A DNA stretch of 43,596 nt, taken from Clostridiales bacterium. Its GTDB lineage: Bacteria > Bacillota > Clostridia > Peptostreptococcales > NVVX01. A program made the position numbers and the translations under genes. The DNA lies in the NCBI GenBank assembly GCA_021129775.1, contig JAJOKP010000001.1:1-43596 (forward strand), given 5' to 3'. Each line of letters begins with the position of its first letter. Within the stretch, counting starts at the first letter, position 1. Below, piece by piece: positions 1 to 12,316 of this stretch. A model generated the notes under the pieces. That model had not been told where the DNA came from. It worked only from the letters and a program-made list of their open reading frames with translations, and searched no databases.

Positions 1-823
1 CTGCTTCTCCGTAGTCTAGTAGTTTTCTAAACATTTCTACTCCTGTTACTACTAGTTTTCTTCTTTCGTCGCTTAATCCTACTAGTTCTACTTCTTCTGA
101 TATATTAATTTTTCCTCTTTCAATTCTTCCTGTTGCTACTGTTCCTCTTCCAGTTATTGAGAATACATCTTCCACTGGCATTAGAAATGGCTTGTCTGTT
201 TCTCTTACTGGCTCTGGTACATATTCGTCTATTGTCTCAAACATTTTTACTATTGTTTCTGCATATTCTCCGTCTGAATCTTCTAACGCTTTTAGTGCTG
301 ACCCTCTTATTATTGGAGTGTCGTCGCCTGGAAAGTCGTACATGTCAAGAAGTTCCCTTACTTCCATTTCTACTAATTCTAGTAATTCTTCGTCATCTAC
401 CATATCACATTTGTTTAGGAATACTACAATATATGGTACTCCTACTTGTCTTGACAGTAAGATATGTTCTCTTGTTTGCGGCATTGGACCGTCTGCTGCT
501 GATACTACTAGTATCGCTCCGTCCATTTGAGCTGCTCCTGTTATCATGTTTTTAACATAGTCAGCATGTCCTGGACAGTCTACATGTGCATAATGTCTGT
601 TTGGTGTTTCGTACTCTACATGTGCTGTTGAGATTGTTATTCCTCTTTCTCTTTCTTCTGGTGCTTTGTCAATTTGGTCAAATGCTACTGCTTCGCCTGT
701 TCCAAATCTTTTGTTTAATGTTGATGTTATTGCCGCTGTTAATGTTGTTTTACCATGGTCTACATGTCCTATTGTTCCTATGTTTACATGGGGTTTATTT
801 CTTTCAAATTTTTCTTTTGCCAT
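1..823 (-). CDS. tuf: Elongation factor Tu, copy 1 (partial, C-terminus beyond window)
   Basis: Elongation factor Tu carries aminoacyl-tRNA to the ribosomal A site as a GTP complex. About 274 N-terminal codons are present, starting at an ATG (821-823) behind a clear AGGAGG site; the rest lies beyond position 1. The translation has the G1 motif GHVDHGKT, the DCPGH motif and the NKCDM motif. It follows fusA by 70 bp, the usual str-operon order. It is nearly identical to the second copy at 16732-17925: stretches 12-218 and roughly 556-815 match exactly by eye, while 219-555 holds about 20 differences, including ED-S to EE-P changes around the ALE-DG segment. That mosaic suggests gene conversion. 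Confidence 0.97.
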   Translation of the reverse strand, partial: MAKEKFERNKPHVNIGTIGHVDHGKTTLTAAITSTLNKRFGTGEAVAFDQIDKAPEERERGITISTAHVEYETPNRHYAHVDCPGHADYVKNMITGAAQMDGAILVVSAADGPMPQTREHILLSRQVGVPYIVVFLNKCDMVDDEELLELVEMEVRELLDMYDFPGDDTPIIRGSALKALEDSDGEYAETIVKMFETIDEYVPEPVRETDKPFLMPVEDVFSITGRGTVATGRIERGKINISEEVELVGLSDERRKLVVTGVEMFRKLLDYGEA

Positions 824-893
824 TTTACTTTCCTCCTAAATAAAAAATAATTCATTAATTTATTTTAATTATATATAACCCATACCTTATCTC

Positions 894-2966
894 CTACTTG
901 CTAGAAATAATTTTCTCTGCCACACTTGTTGGCACTTTCTCATAATATGCAAAGTGCATTGAATATGTCGCTCTCCCTTGAGATTTGGAACGCAAATCAG
1001 TCGAATATCCAAACATTTCAGATAGTGGAACATATGCTTTAATTACTTGCACTCCGCCCGCTCGCGGATCCATACCTTCAATCTTTCCGCGTCTTGAATT
1101 TACATCTCCAATAACATCTCCAAGATAGTTCTCCGGAGTAACAACTTCAACTTTCATATATGGCTCTAGTAGTGCCGGTTTGGCTTTCGCCATGCCTGCT
1201 TTAAAGCCCATGGACCCAGCAATTTTAAATGCCATCTCTGACGAATCCACGTCATGATAAGACCCATCATAGAGTTCTACCTTAACATCTACAACCGGGT
1301 AGGCTGCAAGCACTCCATTTAACATCGCTCCTTGTATTCCAACATCTACTGCAGGAATATATTCTCTAGGAACTGTTCCACCAACAATTCTGTTTACAAA
1401 TTCGTAGCCTTTGCCTGGTTCTTGAGGAGTTATGCGTAATTTAACATGCCCATACTGACCACGCCCACCAGATTGTTTGGCATATTTTCCTTCAACCTCA
1501 ACGTATTCTGTAATTGTTTCTTTGTATGCCACTTGAGGTCTTCCAACATTTGCTTCAACTTTAAATTCTCTCATCATTCTATCTACAATGATTTCTAAAT
1601 GAAGTTCTCCCATTCCAGAGATGATTGTCTGCCCTGTTTCATCGTCACTATGAGTTCTAAAAGTTGGATCCTCCTCTGACAATTTTTGTAGAGCAATCCC
1701 CATTTTTTCCTGACCAACTTTTGTTTTTGGCTCTATAGCAACAGAGATTACTGGTTCTGGAAAATCCATTGACTCCAATACTACTGTATTATCTGGATCG
1801 CATAAAGTATCACCTGTAGTCGTTGCTTTTAAGCCTACAGCGGCAGCAATATCGCCTGCATGAACTTCCTTTATTTCTTCTCTGGAGTTTGCGTGCATTT
1901 TTAGTATTCTTCCTATTCTTTCTTTCTTATTCTTTGTAGAATTGAGAATATAAGAACCTGATTTTAATACTCCAGAGTATACTCTAAAAAAAGCGAGTTT
2001 CCCCACATAAGGGTCCGTCATTATTTTAAACGCTAAGGCTGCAAAAGGCTCATCGTCTGATGTTTTCCTAGTAATTTCTTCTTCATCCTCAATAGACATC
2101 CCACTAATAGCAGGAATATCCACTGGAGAAGGCATAAACTGTACAATTGAGTCTAAAAGCATCTGTACTCCCTTGTTTTTATAAGCAGAACCACAAAAAA
2201 CAGGTGTTACTTGAACATTAATAGTTGCATTTCTAATTCCTCTGATGACTTCTTCTTGAGTTAACGATTCACCTTCTAGATACTTCATCATTAGTTCTTC
2301 GTCGGTTTCAGAAATAGCCTCTATTAATTTTTCACGATACTCATTAGCCAGCCCTTGCATATCAGTAGGTATTTCAACCTCTTCAATAATATTTCCTAAA
2401 TCATCTTTAAATATATATGCTTTCATGTTTACAAGATTGACAATCCCAACAAATGCCTCTTCTTTTTCTATTGGCAATTGAACTGGTACTGGAATAGCAC
2501 CTAATCTATCTTTCATCATTTTCACAACGTTCAGATAGTCAGCACCGAGTATATCCATTTTGTTTACAAACGCCATTCTAGGAACTTTGTACTTATCTGC
2601 TTGTCTCCATACCGTCTCAGATTGGGGTTCAACACCACCTTTGGCGCAAAATACTGCCACTGCTCCGTCTAAAACTCTAAGTGATCTTTCCACCTCTACT
2701 GTGAAGTCAACATGCCCTGGTGTATCAATAATATTTATACTGTGGTTTTTCCATTGGCAAGTTGTAGCCGCAGATGTAATTGTTATTCCTCTTTCTTTTT
2801 CTTGCTCCATCCAATCCATTTGGGAAGCTCCAGAATGAGTTTCGCCTAATTTTCTTATTTTACCCGCATAGAACAGAATTCTCTCTGTTGTGGTTGTTTT
2901 ACCAGCATCTATATGCGCCATAATTCCAATATTTCTTACTTTATCTAACGGGAACTGCCTAGGCAC
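894..2966 (-). CDS. fusA: Elongation factor G
   Basis: EF-G is the GTPase that drives tRNA and mRNA translocation on the ribosome. The 690-residue product is normal length for the family. It starts [12 protein letters not shown] and shows the G1 loop [12 protein letters not shown], the switch region [18 protein letters not shown] and NKMD. The C-terminal domains include the conserved GGRGQYGHV stretch. The gene lies 60 bp downstream of rpsG and 70 bp upstream of tuf1, in the classic rpsL-rpsG-fusA-tuf order, so it is probably cotranscribed with them. Nothing unusual is seen in the coding sequence. Confidence 0.98.
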   Translation of the reverse strand: MPRQFPLDKVRNIGIMAHIDAGKTTTTERILFYAGKIRKLGETHSGASQMDWMEQEKERGITITSAATTCQWKNHSINIIDTPGHVDFTVEVERSLRVLDGAVAVFCAKGGVEPQSETVWRQADKYKVPRMAFVNKMDILGADYLNVVKMMKDRLGAIPVPVQLPIEKEEAFVGIVNLVNMKAYIFKDDLGNIIEEVEIPTDMQGLANEYREKLIEAISETDEELMMKYLEGESLTQEEVIRGIRNATINVQVTPVFCGSAYKNKGVQMLLDSIVQFMPSPVDIPAISGMSIEDEEEITRKTSDDEPFAALAFKIMTDPYVGKLAFFRVYSGVLKSGSYILNSTKNKKERIGRILKMHANSREEIKEVHAGDIAAAVGLKATTTGDTLCDPDNTVVLESMDFPEPVISVAIEPKTKVGQEKMGIALQKLSEEDPTFRTHSDDETGQTIISGMGELHLEIIVDRMMREFKVEANVGRPQVAYKETITEYVEVEGKYAKQSGGRGQYGHVKLRITPQEPGKGYEFVNRIVGGTVPREYIPAVDVGIQGAMLNGVLAAYPVVDVKVELYDGSYHDVDSSEMAFKIAGSMGFKAGMAKAKPALLEPYMKVEVVTPENYLGDVIGDVNSRRGKIEGMDPRAGGVQVIKAYVPLSEMFGYSTDLRSKSQGRATYSMHFAYYEKVPTSVAEKIISSK

Positions 2967-3026
2967 TGTAATTCTCCTTCCTTGCTTAAACTGTGCTTTC
3001 GCACCTTATTAAATAACGCGACAGCG

Positions 3027-3581
<555 letters not shown>

Positions 3582-3658
3582 TTAACACGATTTTTAGTCG
3601 TAGTAATAAACACTATTCATCTGCGAAAAAATTATATGCTTGTATTCCGATACTCAAA

Positions 3659-4078
3659 TCACTTTTTTACTTTTGGTTTTTTTGCTCCATATTTAGAGCG
3701 ACTTTGCATTCTATCAGCTACTCCGGCAGTATCTAATGTTCCTCTAACGATATGATATCTTACTCCTGGCAAATCCTTAACTCTTCCACCTCTAATAAGA
3801 ACAACACTATGTTCTTGTAGATTATGCCCAATTCCCGGAATATAAGCTGTTACTTCAATCCCATTTGTTAATCTTACTCTAGCTACTTTTCTAAGAGCTG
3901 AGTTAGGTTTTTTAGGTGTAATTGTTTTTACTACAGTACATACTCCTCTTTTTTGCGGAGCACTTATTTCAGTCGCGCTTCTTTTAAGTGAATTCAAACC
4001 GATTTGTAATGCAGGAGCAGTTGACTTTTCAGTCATTTTTTTTCTTCCTTTGCGGACTAATTGATTAATTGTCGGCAT
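3659..4078 (-). CDS. rpsL: 30S ribosomal protein S12
   Basis: S12 lies at the decoding centre of the small subunit and is the classical target of streptomycin-resistance mutations. I place the start at the ATG giving [12 protein letters not shown], 139 residues, because a GGAGG site sits 8 bases upstream; an in-frame ATG three codons earlier would overlap that site. The conserved KKPNSALRK and [13 protein letters not shown] loops are present. The lysine of KKPNSALRK and of GRVKDLP, positions often changed in resistant mutants, appear wild type. Confidence 0.98.
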   Translation of the reverse strand: MPTINQLVRKGRKKMTEKSTAPALQIGLNSLKRSATEISAPQKRGVCTVVKTITPKKPNSALRKVARVRLTNGIEVTAYIPGIGHNLQEHSVVLIRGGRVKDLPGVRYHIVRGTLDTAGVADRMQSRSKYGAKKPKVKK

Positions 4079-4137
4079 CCATTGCACCTCCTTTTCTTTA
4101 ATTTGCTATATTGAAACCTCCACTTGTTCACAATTTA

Positions 4138-4167
4138 ATTCTAAACATATAGTACATATACATTCAA
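4138..4167 (-). promoter_or_regulatory. Candidate promoter upstream of rpsL
   Basis: On the minus strand TTGAAT (4162-4167) and TAGAAT (4138-4143) are separated by 18 bases. The match to consensus is 4/6 and 5/6. It would start transcripts about 55 bases before rpsL. It is only a sequence match in an AT-rich gap. Confidence 0.35.
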
Positions 4168-4221
4168 CTCAAAATCGTCTTGCCGATTTAATACTGTGTT
4201 ATAAGCGGTGGATGTTCCCTA

Positions 4222-4464
4222 TTATTTCAGAATTCCTACAGCAGATGCACTAACATCAATTCCACATGCCACACCTAGCTTACGCTTAGATTCAATGCGG
4301 ACAACTTCTAATTTTATGTCTTTTGCCACATCTTCGATTTGTTTTTTTAAGTGATTATCCAAATCATCTGCAATGTATAATACTCTGATTTTACCTTGCT
4401 TCATTGCCTTAGATGTCTCTTTTATTCCTATTGTCTTTTTCTCATGCTTTAATATCTCTAACAT
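4222..4464 (-). CDS. L7Ae-family ribosomal/kink-turn RNA-binding protein (YbxF-like)
   Basis: The 80-residue product belongs to the L7Ae/L30e/S12e/Gadd45 family, small proteins that bind kink-turn RNAs; Bacillus YbxF is the familiar member. The visible pattern is KAMKQGKIRVLYIADDLD followed by the IESKRKLGVACGIDVSASAVGIL core, typical of the fold. The gene lies between rpoC and rpsL, its standard place in Bacillota, 143 bp before the rpsL start. The exact function in this organism is not shown by sequence; association with the ribosome or K-turn leaders is inferred from the family. Confidence 0.9.
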   Translation of the reverse strand: MLEILKHEKKTIGIKETSKAMKQGKIRVLYIADDLDNHLKKQIEDVAKDIKLEVVRIESKRKLGVACGIDVSASAVGILK

Positions 4465-4634
4465 ACAAATATCTCCCTTTAAATCAATTCAAAAGATGGA
4501 AAATCAACACAGTAGCATTTAACACTACAACATTTTAACATTTGTATTTTATGGTGTCAAGTTCAAATTTGTAAAAAAGAATCACTTCTTTATCTTCTTG
4601 TTACTGTTCAGAGGTAAATACTTAGCCCCCCCAA

Positions 4635-4672
4635 TGTCACCCTGAGCGAGTTTTTGCGAGTCGAATGGGTCT
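4635..4672. repeat. Dispersed repeat, copy 1 (TGTCACCCTGAGCGA ... GAGTCGAATGGGTCT)
   Basis: Two 15-base blocks, TGTCACCCTGAGCGA (4635-4649) and GAGTCGAATGGGTCT (4658-4672), are separated by 8 bases. The same two blocks in the same relative order occur on the minus strand at 27707-27636, there separated by a longer unrelated insert. It lies in the enlarged rpoC-L7Ae gap. No ORF is associated. Confidence 0.8.
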
Positions 4673-4706
4673 GCACTTTGCCAAAGCAATCGGACATTTC
4701 TTTTTT

Positions 4707-4803
4707 CAGAAGACATGGGGATGGGTACCTTGTCTTCTTTTGGTTACTCTGTGTAGAAGACAAGTTATCCGTCCCCATGTCTTCTGCGTCCCCATGTCTT
4801 CTG
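4707..4803. repeat. Long palindromic element in the rpoC-L7Ae gap
   Basis: Arms of 32 bases (4707-4738 and 4755-4786) match at 28 positions and enclose a 16-base loop. The outer part is CAGAAGACATGGGGA and its complement; the inner part pairs around TTGTCTTCT. The right end, CGTCCCCATGTCTTCTG, is repeated directly at 4787-4803. It looks like a REP or MITE-type hairpin. If transcribed from rpoC it would form a strong mRNA hairpin. No transposase is nearby. Confidence 0.8.
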
Positions 4804-4806
4804 TTT

Positions 4807-5052
4807 AGAAGTTGGTGTGTTCCACATCCTCAGTTCAAACCGCTGAGAATGCGCCAAATTCAAGGCGACGCAAAAGTGAGCGAACTTGCAGCGTCAACGA
4901 AGAAGTTGGTGTGTTCCACATCCTCAGTTCAAACCGCTGAGAATACGCCAAATTCAAGGCGGCGCAAAAGTGAGCGAACGCATGTATTTACATACTTAAG
5001 TGAGCGAACTTGCAGCGTCAACGAAGAAGTTGGTGTGTTCTCAGCGGTTTGA
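4807..5052. repeat. Tandem repeat block just after rpoC
   Basis: A 94-base unit beginning AGAAGTTGGTGTGTTC starts at 4807 and 4901, and the first 16 bases recur at 5025. The second unit is longer by about 30 bases (GCATGTATTTACATAC plus a duplicated AAGTGAGCGAAC). Each full unit contains TTCAAACCGCTGAG, and the block ends with the inverse CTCAGCGGTTTGAA (5040-5053), next to the rpoC stop. The base composition is visibly richer in G and C than the neighbouring genes. There are too few, too unequal copies for CRISPR, and I see no credible ORF. Confidence 0.8.
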
Positions 5053-5054
5053 AA

Positions 5055-8000
5055 TTAGTCTTCTATGCTGCATTCCTGCACAACCCTAGGTGTTATTTTA
5101 GAATACTCTTTCATACCTGTCCCAGCTAGTATCAGCTTCCCAATAATGACATTTTCTTTTAACCCTACTAACGCATCTTCTTTCCCTTTAATAGCAGCTT
5201 CTGTTAGCACTCTTGTTGTTTCCTGAAATGATGCAGCTGATAAAAAGGAATCTGTCGCTAATGATGCTTTAGTGATTCCTAAAAGTACGTCGCTATACTC
5301 AGCAATCGCTTTTCCTAATTTCTCGGCTTCATCGTTAGCTTTTTTCAAACTACGAACGTTAACCAAAGAACCAGGCAATAACTTTGTCTCACCTGCATCT
5401 TCTATCTTGGTTTTAGCTAACATTTGCCTTGTGATAATTTCTATATGTTTATCGTTAATATCTACCCCTTGTTGTCTATATACCCTTTGTACTTCTTTTA
5501 CAATATATTCATGAACCTCTTGAACGCCATTTATTTTCAAGATGTCATGCGGATTTATCGAACCAGAAGTGATTGAGTCCCCTTTTTCAATATACTGCCC
5601 TTCTTTTACTTTTATACTTGCACTAAACGGAATACTATATTCAATTGACTCGTGCTCGTCACTTGTCACAATTACATCTCTTTTGTTCTTATCTATATTA
5701 ATTTTAACTGTTCCTGCTATTTCGGTAATGATTGCCATCCCTTTTGGTTTACGTGCTTCAAAGAGCTCCTCCACCCTTGGTAGACCCTGAGTTATGTCTT
5801 TACCAGCAACTCCTCCAGTATGGAATGTTCTCATAGTTAACTGCGTACCAGGCTCACCTATCGATTGGGCAGCAATTATTCCCACCGCCTCACCAATTCT
5901 AATCGGTTCTCCAGTTGCAAGGTTACGACCATAACAAGTTGCACAAACGCCATGTACTGTTTTACAAGAAAGTACAGACCTCACATCAACAATTGTTATT
6001 CCAGAAGCTACAATCGCTTCAGCTATTTCCTCAGTAATCATTTCGCTTTTAGCAACAATTAACTGATTAGTAGTTGGGTCGGTTATTTTTTCTAGTGTAA
6101 ATCTGCCAACTAATCTGTCATATAGCTCTTCAATAATTTCATTGCCATCTTTGAAGCTAAAAACTTGTATGCCTTCTTTGGTCCCACAATCAATCTCCCT
6201 AACGATTACATCTTGACTAACGTCTACCAATCGTCTTGTTAAGTAACCAGAATCTGCAGTTCTTAGAGCAGTATCGGCAAGTCCTTTTCTAGTACCATGA
6301 GTAGAGGTAAAGTATTCCAATACTGTTAGTCCTTCACGAAAATTGGCTTTGATTGGTATCTCTACAGTATGACCAGTAGCATTAGACATTAGTCCACGCA
6401 TTCCTCCTAATTGACGAATTTGATTTTTACTTCCTCTCGCCCCAGATTTAGCCATAATGTGTATATTGTTTAGCTCGTCTAGTCCTTTCATTAGTGCATC
6501 GGTTACTTTGTCTGTCGTTTCCATCCATGTCTCTACTACTTTTTCATATCTTTCAGTATTTGAAATTAAACCTCTTCTATACGCTTTTTCAAACTTGGCT
6601 ACTGAGTCTTCAGCACTTTTTATAAGGACTTTCTTTTCCTTAGGTATCTTCATGTCGTCAACTGCTATGGTAATAGCTCCACGCGTAGAGTATTTAAACC
6701 CAAGATTTTTTACCTCATCTAATAAAAGTGTTGTCTCAATATTGCCATGCTTTCTAAAGCACCTAGCAATAATATCTTCTAACGCTTTAACATCGCATAA
6801 AAAGTCCACTTCTAAATCATATGGTTTTTCATCTCTATCAACAAATCCTAGAGTTTGCGGTATGCTATCATTAAAGATAAATCGCCCTACAGTGCTTTCA
6901 ATTATTTTTTTCGTCTTACCACCATCGAACTCTTTTCTAACTTTTACTCTAGCATGCAAATCAACAACCTTGTTCCCATAAGCCATCAACAACTCTTCGA
7001 AGTCTTTGAAAATCATTCCTTCACCTTTTGCGTTAGCTCTTTCCATTGTAAGATAATAGCATCCTAACACCATATCTTGTGTAGGTGTAGTAATTGGTTT
7101 TCCATCTTTAGGTGCTAGTATGTTGTTAGGCGACAACATAAGAAATCTTGCCTCAGCTTGTGCTTCAACAGAAAGAGGTATATGCACAGCCATTTGATCT
7201 CCATCAAAGTCAGCATTATATGCAGTACATACGAGCGGATGAAGTTTAATCGCTTTTCCTTCTACAAGAACTGGCTCAAAGGCTTGAATTCCAAGTCTAT
7301 GCAAAGTAGGAGCTCTGTTTAGAAGTACAGGATGCTCACTTATTACGACTTCTAATACATCCCACACCTCAGGTTTAATTTTTTCAACCATACGCTTTGC
7401 GCTTTTAATGTTATGTGCATGCCCATCTTCAACAAGTTTTTTCATAACGAAAGGTTTAAACAATTCTAGTGCCATTGTTTTTGGTAGTCCACATTGGTAA
7501 AATTTCAATTCTGGTCCAACTACTATTACCGAACGCCCTGAATAGTCAACGCGTTTGCCTAATAAGTTCTGTCTAAAACGACCTTGTTTTCCTTTGAGCA
7601 TATCCGACAGAGATTTAAGAGGTCTGTTCCCAGGACCAGTTACAGGTTTTCCTCTTCTTCCATTATCTATTAGGGCATCTACAGCTTCTTGGAGCATTCT
7701 TTTTTCATTTCTTACAATAATATCAGGCGCTCCTAAATCCAATAACCTTTTTAACCTGTTATTTCTATTGATAACTCTTCTATATAAATCATTTAAGTCT
7801 GATGTAGCAAATCGTCCGCCATCTAATTGCACCATAGGTCTTAAATCAGGTGGGATTACTGGGACAACATCTAAAATCATCCATTCTGGTTTATTCCCAG
7901 AAGATTTAAAAGCCTCTACCACCTCTAAGCGTCTAATTGCTCGTAGCCTTTTTTGCCCTGTGCTGTCTTTTAGTCTGTGTCTTAATTCTTTGTACTCTGC

Positions 8001-8555
8001 ATCCAAATCAACTTTCAGTAGCAACTCTTTTACAGCATCAGCCCCCATTCCAGCCCTAAACGAATTACCATATTTCTCTATGGCGTCGCTGTATTCTGGC
8101 TCTGTCAAAATCTGCTTTTCTGAAAGCCCAGTGTCACCTGAATTTATTACAACATAAGTGGCGAAGTATAGTATTTTTTCAAGCGATCTTGGTGACATAT
8201 CTAATAGCAATCCCATTCTGCTTGGTATCCCTTTAAAATACCATATATGTGATACATTGGTCGCTAGTTCAATGTGCCCCATTCTCTCTCTTCGTACTTT
8301 AGATTTGGTTATTTCCACCCCACATCTATCACAGATGATACCCTTATATCTAATTCTTTTATATTTCCCGCAGTGACACTCCCAATCTTTTGTAGGTCCA
8401 AATATCTTTTCGCAAAAGAGCCCTTCCTTTTCAGGTTTCAAAGTCCTATAATTTATAGTCTCCGGCTTTTTCACTTCACCTTTTGACCATTCTCTAATTC
8501 TCTCAGGCGAAGCTAACATTATTTTTATTGAGTCAAAATTATTCATTTCATGCAA
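5055..8555 (-). CDS. rpoC: DNA-directed RNA polymerase subunit beta'
   Basis: The beta' subunit carries the catalytic magnesium site of RNA polymerase. The 1166-residue product includes the zinc-binding N-terminus ([20 protein letters not shown]), the invariant [12 protein letters not shown] catalytic loop, and the second zinc cluster ([13 protein letters not shown]). The start is a TTG giving [12 protein letters not shown], which aligns with the MFELNNFDSI start usual in Clostridia and has GGAG 9 bases upstream. rpoB lies 71 bp upstream. Downstream the usual short gap to the L7Ae-like gene is expanded to 590 bp by repeats. Confidence 0.98.
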   Translation of the reverse strand: MHEMNNFDSIKIMLASPERIREWSKGEVKKPETINYRTLKPEKEGLFCEKIFGPTKDWECHCGKYKRIRYKGIICDRCGVEITKSKVRRERMGHIELATNVSHIWYFKGIPSRMGLLLDMSPRSLEKILYFATYVVINSGDTGLSEKQILTEPEYSDAIEKYGNSFRAGMGADAVKELLLKVDLDAEYKELRHRLKDSTGQKRLRAIRRLEVVEAFKSSGNKPEWMILDVVPVIPPDLRPMVQLDGGRFATSDLNDLYRRVINRNNRLKRLLDLGAPDIIVRNEKRMLQEAVDALIDNGRRGKPVTGPGNRPLKSLSDMLKGKQGRFRQNLLGKRVDYSGRSVIVVGPELKFYQCGLPKTMALELFKPFVMKKLVEDGHAHNIKSAKRMVEKIKPEVWDVLEVVISEHPVLLNRAPTLHRLGIQAFEPVLVEGKAIKLHPLVCTAYNADFDGDQMAVHIPLSVEAQAEARFLMLSPNNILAPKDGKPITTPTQDMVLGCYYLTMERANAKGEGMIFKDFEELLMAYGNKVVDLHARVKVRKEFDGGKTKKIIESTVGRFIFNDSIPQTLGFVDRDEKPYDLEVDFLCDVKALEDIIARCFRKHGNIETTLLLDEVKNLGFKYSTRGAITIAVDDMKIPKEKKVLIKSAEDSVAKFEKAYRRGLISNTERYEKVVETWMETTDKVTDALMKGLDELNNIHIMAKSGARGSKNQIRQLGGMRGLMSNATGHTVEIPIKANFREGLTVLEYFTSTHGTRKGLADTALRTADSGYLTRRLVDVSQDVIVREIDCGTKEGIQVFSFKDGNEIIEELYDRLVGRFTLEKITDPTTNQLIVAKSEMITEEIAEAIVASGITIVDVRSVLSCKTVHGVCATCYGRNLATGEPIRIGEAVGIIAAQSIGEPGTQLTMRTFHTGGVAGKDITQGLPRVEELFEARKPKGMAIITEIAGTVKINIDKNKRDVIVTSDEHESIEYSIPFSASIKVKEGQYIEKGDSITSGSINPHDILKINGVQEVHEYIVKEVQRVYRQQGVDINDKHIEIITRQMLAKTKIEDAGETKLLPGSLVNVRSLKKANDEAEKLGKAIAEYSDVLLGITKASLATDSFLSAASFQETTRVLTEAAIKGKEDALVGLKENVIIGKLILAGTGMKEYSKITPRVVQECSIED

Positions 8556-8626
8556 GGAGTTTCTCTCCTTTCCTCATTATATTATTGTAAAAAATATTAT
8601 TGTAAAAATAAGTGTAATTTTGTGTT

Positions 8627-11600
8627 TTACTCGTGGTTTTCCTGCACATCTTTTTCCTGAGCCATTATCTCCGTAGTATTTTCATCTCTCACATCTTCAT
8701 CATTTTCTAGAGTTGTATCATCTGAATACCCTTCTTTGTTAGAAATAAGCCCTTGGAGTGTTTCAGCGTCAATGCCATCAGTTTCAACAGCATTCACTTC
8801 CTTGATTTCTAGTTCTTCTTTCTTGTTGTTTAGAAGTTTCATATCTAGACTCAAACTTTGCAATTCTTTAATTAATACTTTAAACGATTCAGGAATTCCT
8901 GGTTCTGGAATGCTGTCTCCTTTTACTATGCATTCATACGTTTTCACTCTTCCCACTACATCGTCTGATTTGACAGTCAATAGCTCTTGCAGTGTATAGG
9001 CAGCTCCGTATGCTTCTAATGCCCACACTTCCATTTCGCCGAATCTTTGCCCACCAAATTGTGCTTTACCGCCCAATGGTTGCTGCGTGACAAGGGAATA
9101 CGGACCCGTACTTCTCGCATGGATTTTATCATCAACTAAGTGGTGCAGCTTTAACATGTACATATATCCAACAGTGACTTCGTTATCAAACGCTTCACCT
9201 GTTCTTCCATCATACAATGCTAATTTACCGCTTCTTGGGTACCCTGCTTTCTCCAAAGCATCTCCAACATCTTTCTCGGCCGCACCATCAAATACTGGCG
9301 TAGCTATATGGAGTCCTAAAGCTTTGGCTGCTAATCCTAGATGCACTTCTAATACTTGCCCAATATTCATTCTAGATGGCACTCCAAGCGGATTAAGTAC
9401 AATCTCAAGTGGCGTTCCATCAGCTAAAAATGGCATGTCCTCTTCTGGCAAAATTCTTGAAATTACGCCTTTGTTACCATGGCGTCCCGCCATTTTATCA
9501 CCCATATTAATCTTTCTTTTTTTAGCTATATATACTCTTACCATTTCATTTACTCCAGGTAAAAGTTCATCGCCATTCTCTCTAGTGAATATTTTCACAT
9601 CAACTACAATTCCTGACTCACCATGAGGCACTTTTAATGACGTATCTCTAACTTCTCTTGCTTTCTCGCCAAAAATTGCTCTTAACAATCTTTCTTCAGC
9701 CGTCAGTTCAGTTTCACCTTTTGGTGTCACTTTTCCAACTAAAATGTCTCCTGACTTCACTTCCGCACCTACATAAATAACTCCTCTTTCGTCAAGGTTT
9801 CTAAGAGCTTCTTCACTTACATTGGGAATCTCTCTGGTTATTTCTTCTGCTCCAAGTTTTGTGTCTCTTGATTCCGATTCATATTCCTCTATATGAATCG
9901 ACGTTAACGAATCTTCTTTTACTAATTTTTCGCTAATAAGTATCGCATCTTCAAAATTATATCCTTCCCAAGCCATAAGCCCAACAAGGCAATTTCTGCC
10001 TATTGCCATCTCTCCTTGTTCTGTAGAGGCGCCATCAGCAATCACTTCACCTTTCTTTACTCTTTCACCTTCATCCACTAGTGCTCTTTGATTAATACAT
10101 GTACCTTGATTTGATCTTTTGAATTTTTTTAGTTTTTGTCGCTTTACATTATTATCATCGCTCTTAATAATAATTTCATCGGCGGCCACTTTTTGAACGA
10201 TGCCATCAACTTCACTTAAAACTACAGCCCCAGAGTCACGAGCAGCTTTGCATTCCATACCAGTCCCTACAATTGGAGCATCCGTAATTAGAAGCGGAAC
10301 TGCTTGTCGTTGCATATTGGCACCCATCAAAGCTCGATTAGCATCGTCATTTTCTAAAAATGGTATCATAGCAGTGGCAACTGAAACAATCTGTTTAGGT
10401 AAGACATCTACATAGTCAACTTCGCATCCTGGCACAATATCGATACCACCATAATAAGTCCTTGCAGCAACACGCTCGTTTTCAAATTTACCCTCTTCAG
10501 TTATTGGCTCGTTAGCTTGCGCTATAACAAACACATCTTCTTCATCCGCAGTAAGATAATCTATTTCCCTTGCAATAATATTATTTACTTTATCAACTCT
10601 TCTATATGGTGCTTCTATAAATCCATACTCATTTACTCTTGCATAGGTACTTAATGAATTAATCAAGCCGATATTTGGTCCCTCTGGCGTTTCAATCGGA
10701 CACATTCTACCATAGTGAGAGTGATGCACATCCCTAACTTCAAATCCAGCTCTTTCTCTGGAAAGTCCACCAGGCCCCAATGCAGATAATCTTCTTTTAT
10801 GCGTCAATTCTGCTAAAGGATTTGGCTGATCCATAAACTGCGAAAGTTGGGAACTGCCAAAAAACTCTTTAATTGATGCTACCAATGGACGAATATTAAT
10901 TAATTGTTGTGGTGTCACAACATCTGGATCTTGTATCGTCATACGTTCTTTTACTACTCGTTCCATCCTTGACAAACCAATTCTAAACTGATTCTGTAGT
11001 AGCTCCCCTACGGAACGTAATCTTCTGTTCCCAAGATGGTCTATATCGTCTACATTACCAATCTCATGCGCTAAATTGAACAAGTAATTAATAGAGGCAA
11101 CAATGTCAGCAATAATAATATGTTTGCTGCTTAATTCTTTACGCCTTTCCACAATCAAATTCTTCAAGTCATTGCCTTTTTCAGTAGATTCTAAGATATC
11201 TTTTAGTGCTGGGAAATAGGCATCTTTTTTTATTTTATAATCTGCTACGTCAAAATCAACATGTTGACGTATATCAACAAAGTGATTTCCAACAACTTTT
11301 ACAATTTTTTCTTCATCAGTAAGAACACAAACTTCATTTATCCCCAAGTTTTTAATATTTGCAGCTAATTCTCTAGTAATTTTTTGCCCTGCCTCAACTA
11401 GAACTGCACCTGTACACTTGTCAATAACATCGGTAGCTACTCTTTTCCCTATAATTCTATTTGCTATTGAGAGTTTTTTGTTGAATTTGTATCTACCAAC
11501 TTTAGCTAAATCATATCGTCTAGCATCAAAGAATAAAGAATTCAATAGTGAACGTGCATTTTGAACTAGCGGTGGCTCTCCTGGTCTAAGTCTCTTGTAT

Positions 11601-12304
11601 ATTTCTAATAAACCTTCATCAACACTGGTAGTATTATCCTTCTCTAAAGTAGCAAGTATTCTTTCATCTTCCCCTATTAAATCCAAAATTTGTTGATTTG
11701 CCTCATATCCTAAGGCTCTTAACAAAACAGTAACTGGGAGTTTTCTTGTACGATCTATTCTCACATACACAATATCATTTGAGTCAGTTTCATACTCAAG
11801 CCAAGCTCCTCTATTTGGGATAACAGTAGCGGAAAACAAATTTTTACCCGTCTTGTCGATTGTTTTTGAGTAATATACTCCAGGTGATCTTACTAGCTGA
11901 CTCACAACTACTCTTTCTGCACCGTTAATGATAAAAGTTCCAGTTTTAGTCATCAAAGGAAAATCTCCCATGAAAACTTCTTGTTCTTTAACTTCTCCTG
12001 TTTCTTTGTTAATCAACCTAACCTTAGCTTTTAACGGGGCAGCATAATTAACGTCTCTTTCCTTAGACTCCTCAGTGCAATACTTAGATTCGCTATCTAA
12101 GAAATAATCAACAAACTCCAAAATAAGATTACCAGTGTAATCTTCAATAGGCGAAACATCTTCAAAAACTTCTGCGAGCCCTTCTTTAATAAACCATTTA
12201 TAGGACTTTTTTTGAATGTCGATTAAGTTCGGCATAGGTAAAACTTCCTTAATTTTAGAATAACTCTGCCTTGTTCTCTTACCAGATTGAATAGTATGTG
12301 GCAT
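8627..12304 (-). CDS. rpoB: DNA-directed RNA polymerase subunit beta
   Basis: The beta subunit forms one jaw of RNA polymerase and the rifamycin pocket. The 1225-residue product begins [17 protein letters not shown], has the rifampicin region ([25 protein letters not shown]) in wild-type-looking form, then [16 protein letters not shown] and the [12 protein letters not shown] active-site segment. I chose the ATG at 12302-12304; the longer reading starts with a GTG lying inside the AAGGAGTGA site. A short acidic tail after the conserved end is rich in Asp and Glu. Its own consensus promoter lies about 340 bases upstream. Confidence 0.98.
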   Translation of the reverse strand: MPHTIQSGKRTRQSYSKIKEVLPMPNLIDIQKKSYKWFIKEGLAEVFEDVSPIEDYTGNLILEFVDYFLDSESKYCTEESKERDVNYAAPLKAKVRLINKETGEVKEQEVFMGDFPLMTKTGTFIINGAERVVVSQLVRSPGVYYSKTIDKTGKNLFSATVIPNRGAWLEYETDSNDIVYVRIDRTRKLPVTVLLRALGYEANQQILDLIGEDERILATLEKDNTTSVDEGLLEIYKRLRPGEPPLVQNARSLLNSLFFDARRYDLAKVGRYKFNKKLSIANRIIGKRVATDVIDKCTGAVLVEAGQKITRELAANIKNLGINEVCVLTDEEKIVKVVGNHFVDIRQHVDFDVADYKIKKDAYFPALKDILESTEKGNDLKNLIVERRKELSSKHIIIADIVASINYLFNLAHEIGNVDDIDHLGNRRLRSVGELLQNQFRIGLSRMERVVKERMTIQDPDVVTPQQLINIRPLVASIKEFFGSSQLSQFMDQPNPLAELTHKRRLSALGPGGLSRERAGFEVRDVHHSHYGRMCPIETPEGPNIGLINSLSTYARVNEYGFIEAPYRRVDKVNNIIAREIDYLTADEEDVFVIAQANEPITEEGKFENERVAARTYYGGIDIVPGCEVDYVDVLPKQIVSVATAMIPFLENDDANRALMGANMQRQAVPLLITDAPIVGTGMECKAARDSGAVVLSEVDGIVQKVAADEIIIKSDDNNVKRQKLKKFKRSNQGTCINQRALVDEGERVKKGEVIADGASTEQGEMAIGRNCLVGLMAWEGYNFEDAILISEKLVKEDSLTSIHIEEYESESRDTKLGAEEITREIPNVSEEALRNLDERGVIYVGAEVKSGDILVGKVTPKGETELTAEERLLRAIFGEKAREVRDTSLKVPHGESGIVVDVKIFTRENGDELLPGVNEMVRVYIAKKRKINMGDKMAGRHGNKGVISRILPEEDMPFLADGTPLEIVLNPLGVPSRMNIGQVLEVHLGLAAKALGLHIATPVFDGAAEKDVGDALEKAGYPRSGKLALYDGRTGEAFDNEVTVGYMYMLKLHHLVDDKIHARSTGPYSLVTQQPLGGKAQFGGQRFGEMEVWALEAYGAAYTLQELLTVKSDDVVGRVKTYECIVKGDSIPEPGIPESFKVLIKELQSLSLDMKLLNNKKEELEIKEVNAVETDGIDAETLQGLISNKEGYSDDTTLENDEDVRDENTTEIMAQEKDVQENHE

Positions 12305-12316
12305 GCTTATATTCAC

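Noticed and set aside
192-843. Leucine-rich ORFs on the plus strand opposite tuf
   Set aside because: They are antisense frames of EF-Tu and recur opposite tuf2 at 17235-17951; no ribosome binding site or domain.
4807-5052. CRISPR array
   Set aside because: Only two full units and one partial, with 94- and 124-base spacing and repeats longer than spacers; no cas genes nearby.
4654-5052. 132-residue plus-strand ORF in the rpoC-L7Ae gap
   Set aside because: It is a by-product of the tandem repeats and the palindrome; the translation only repeats the DNA units.
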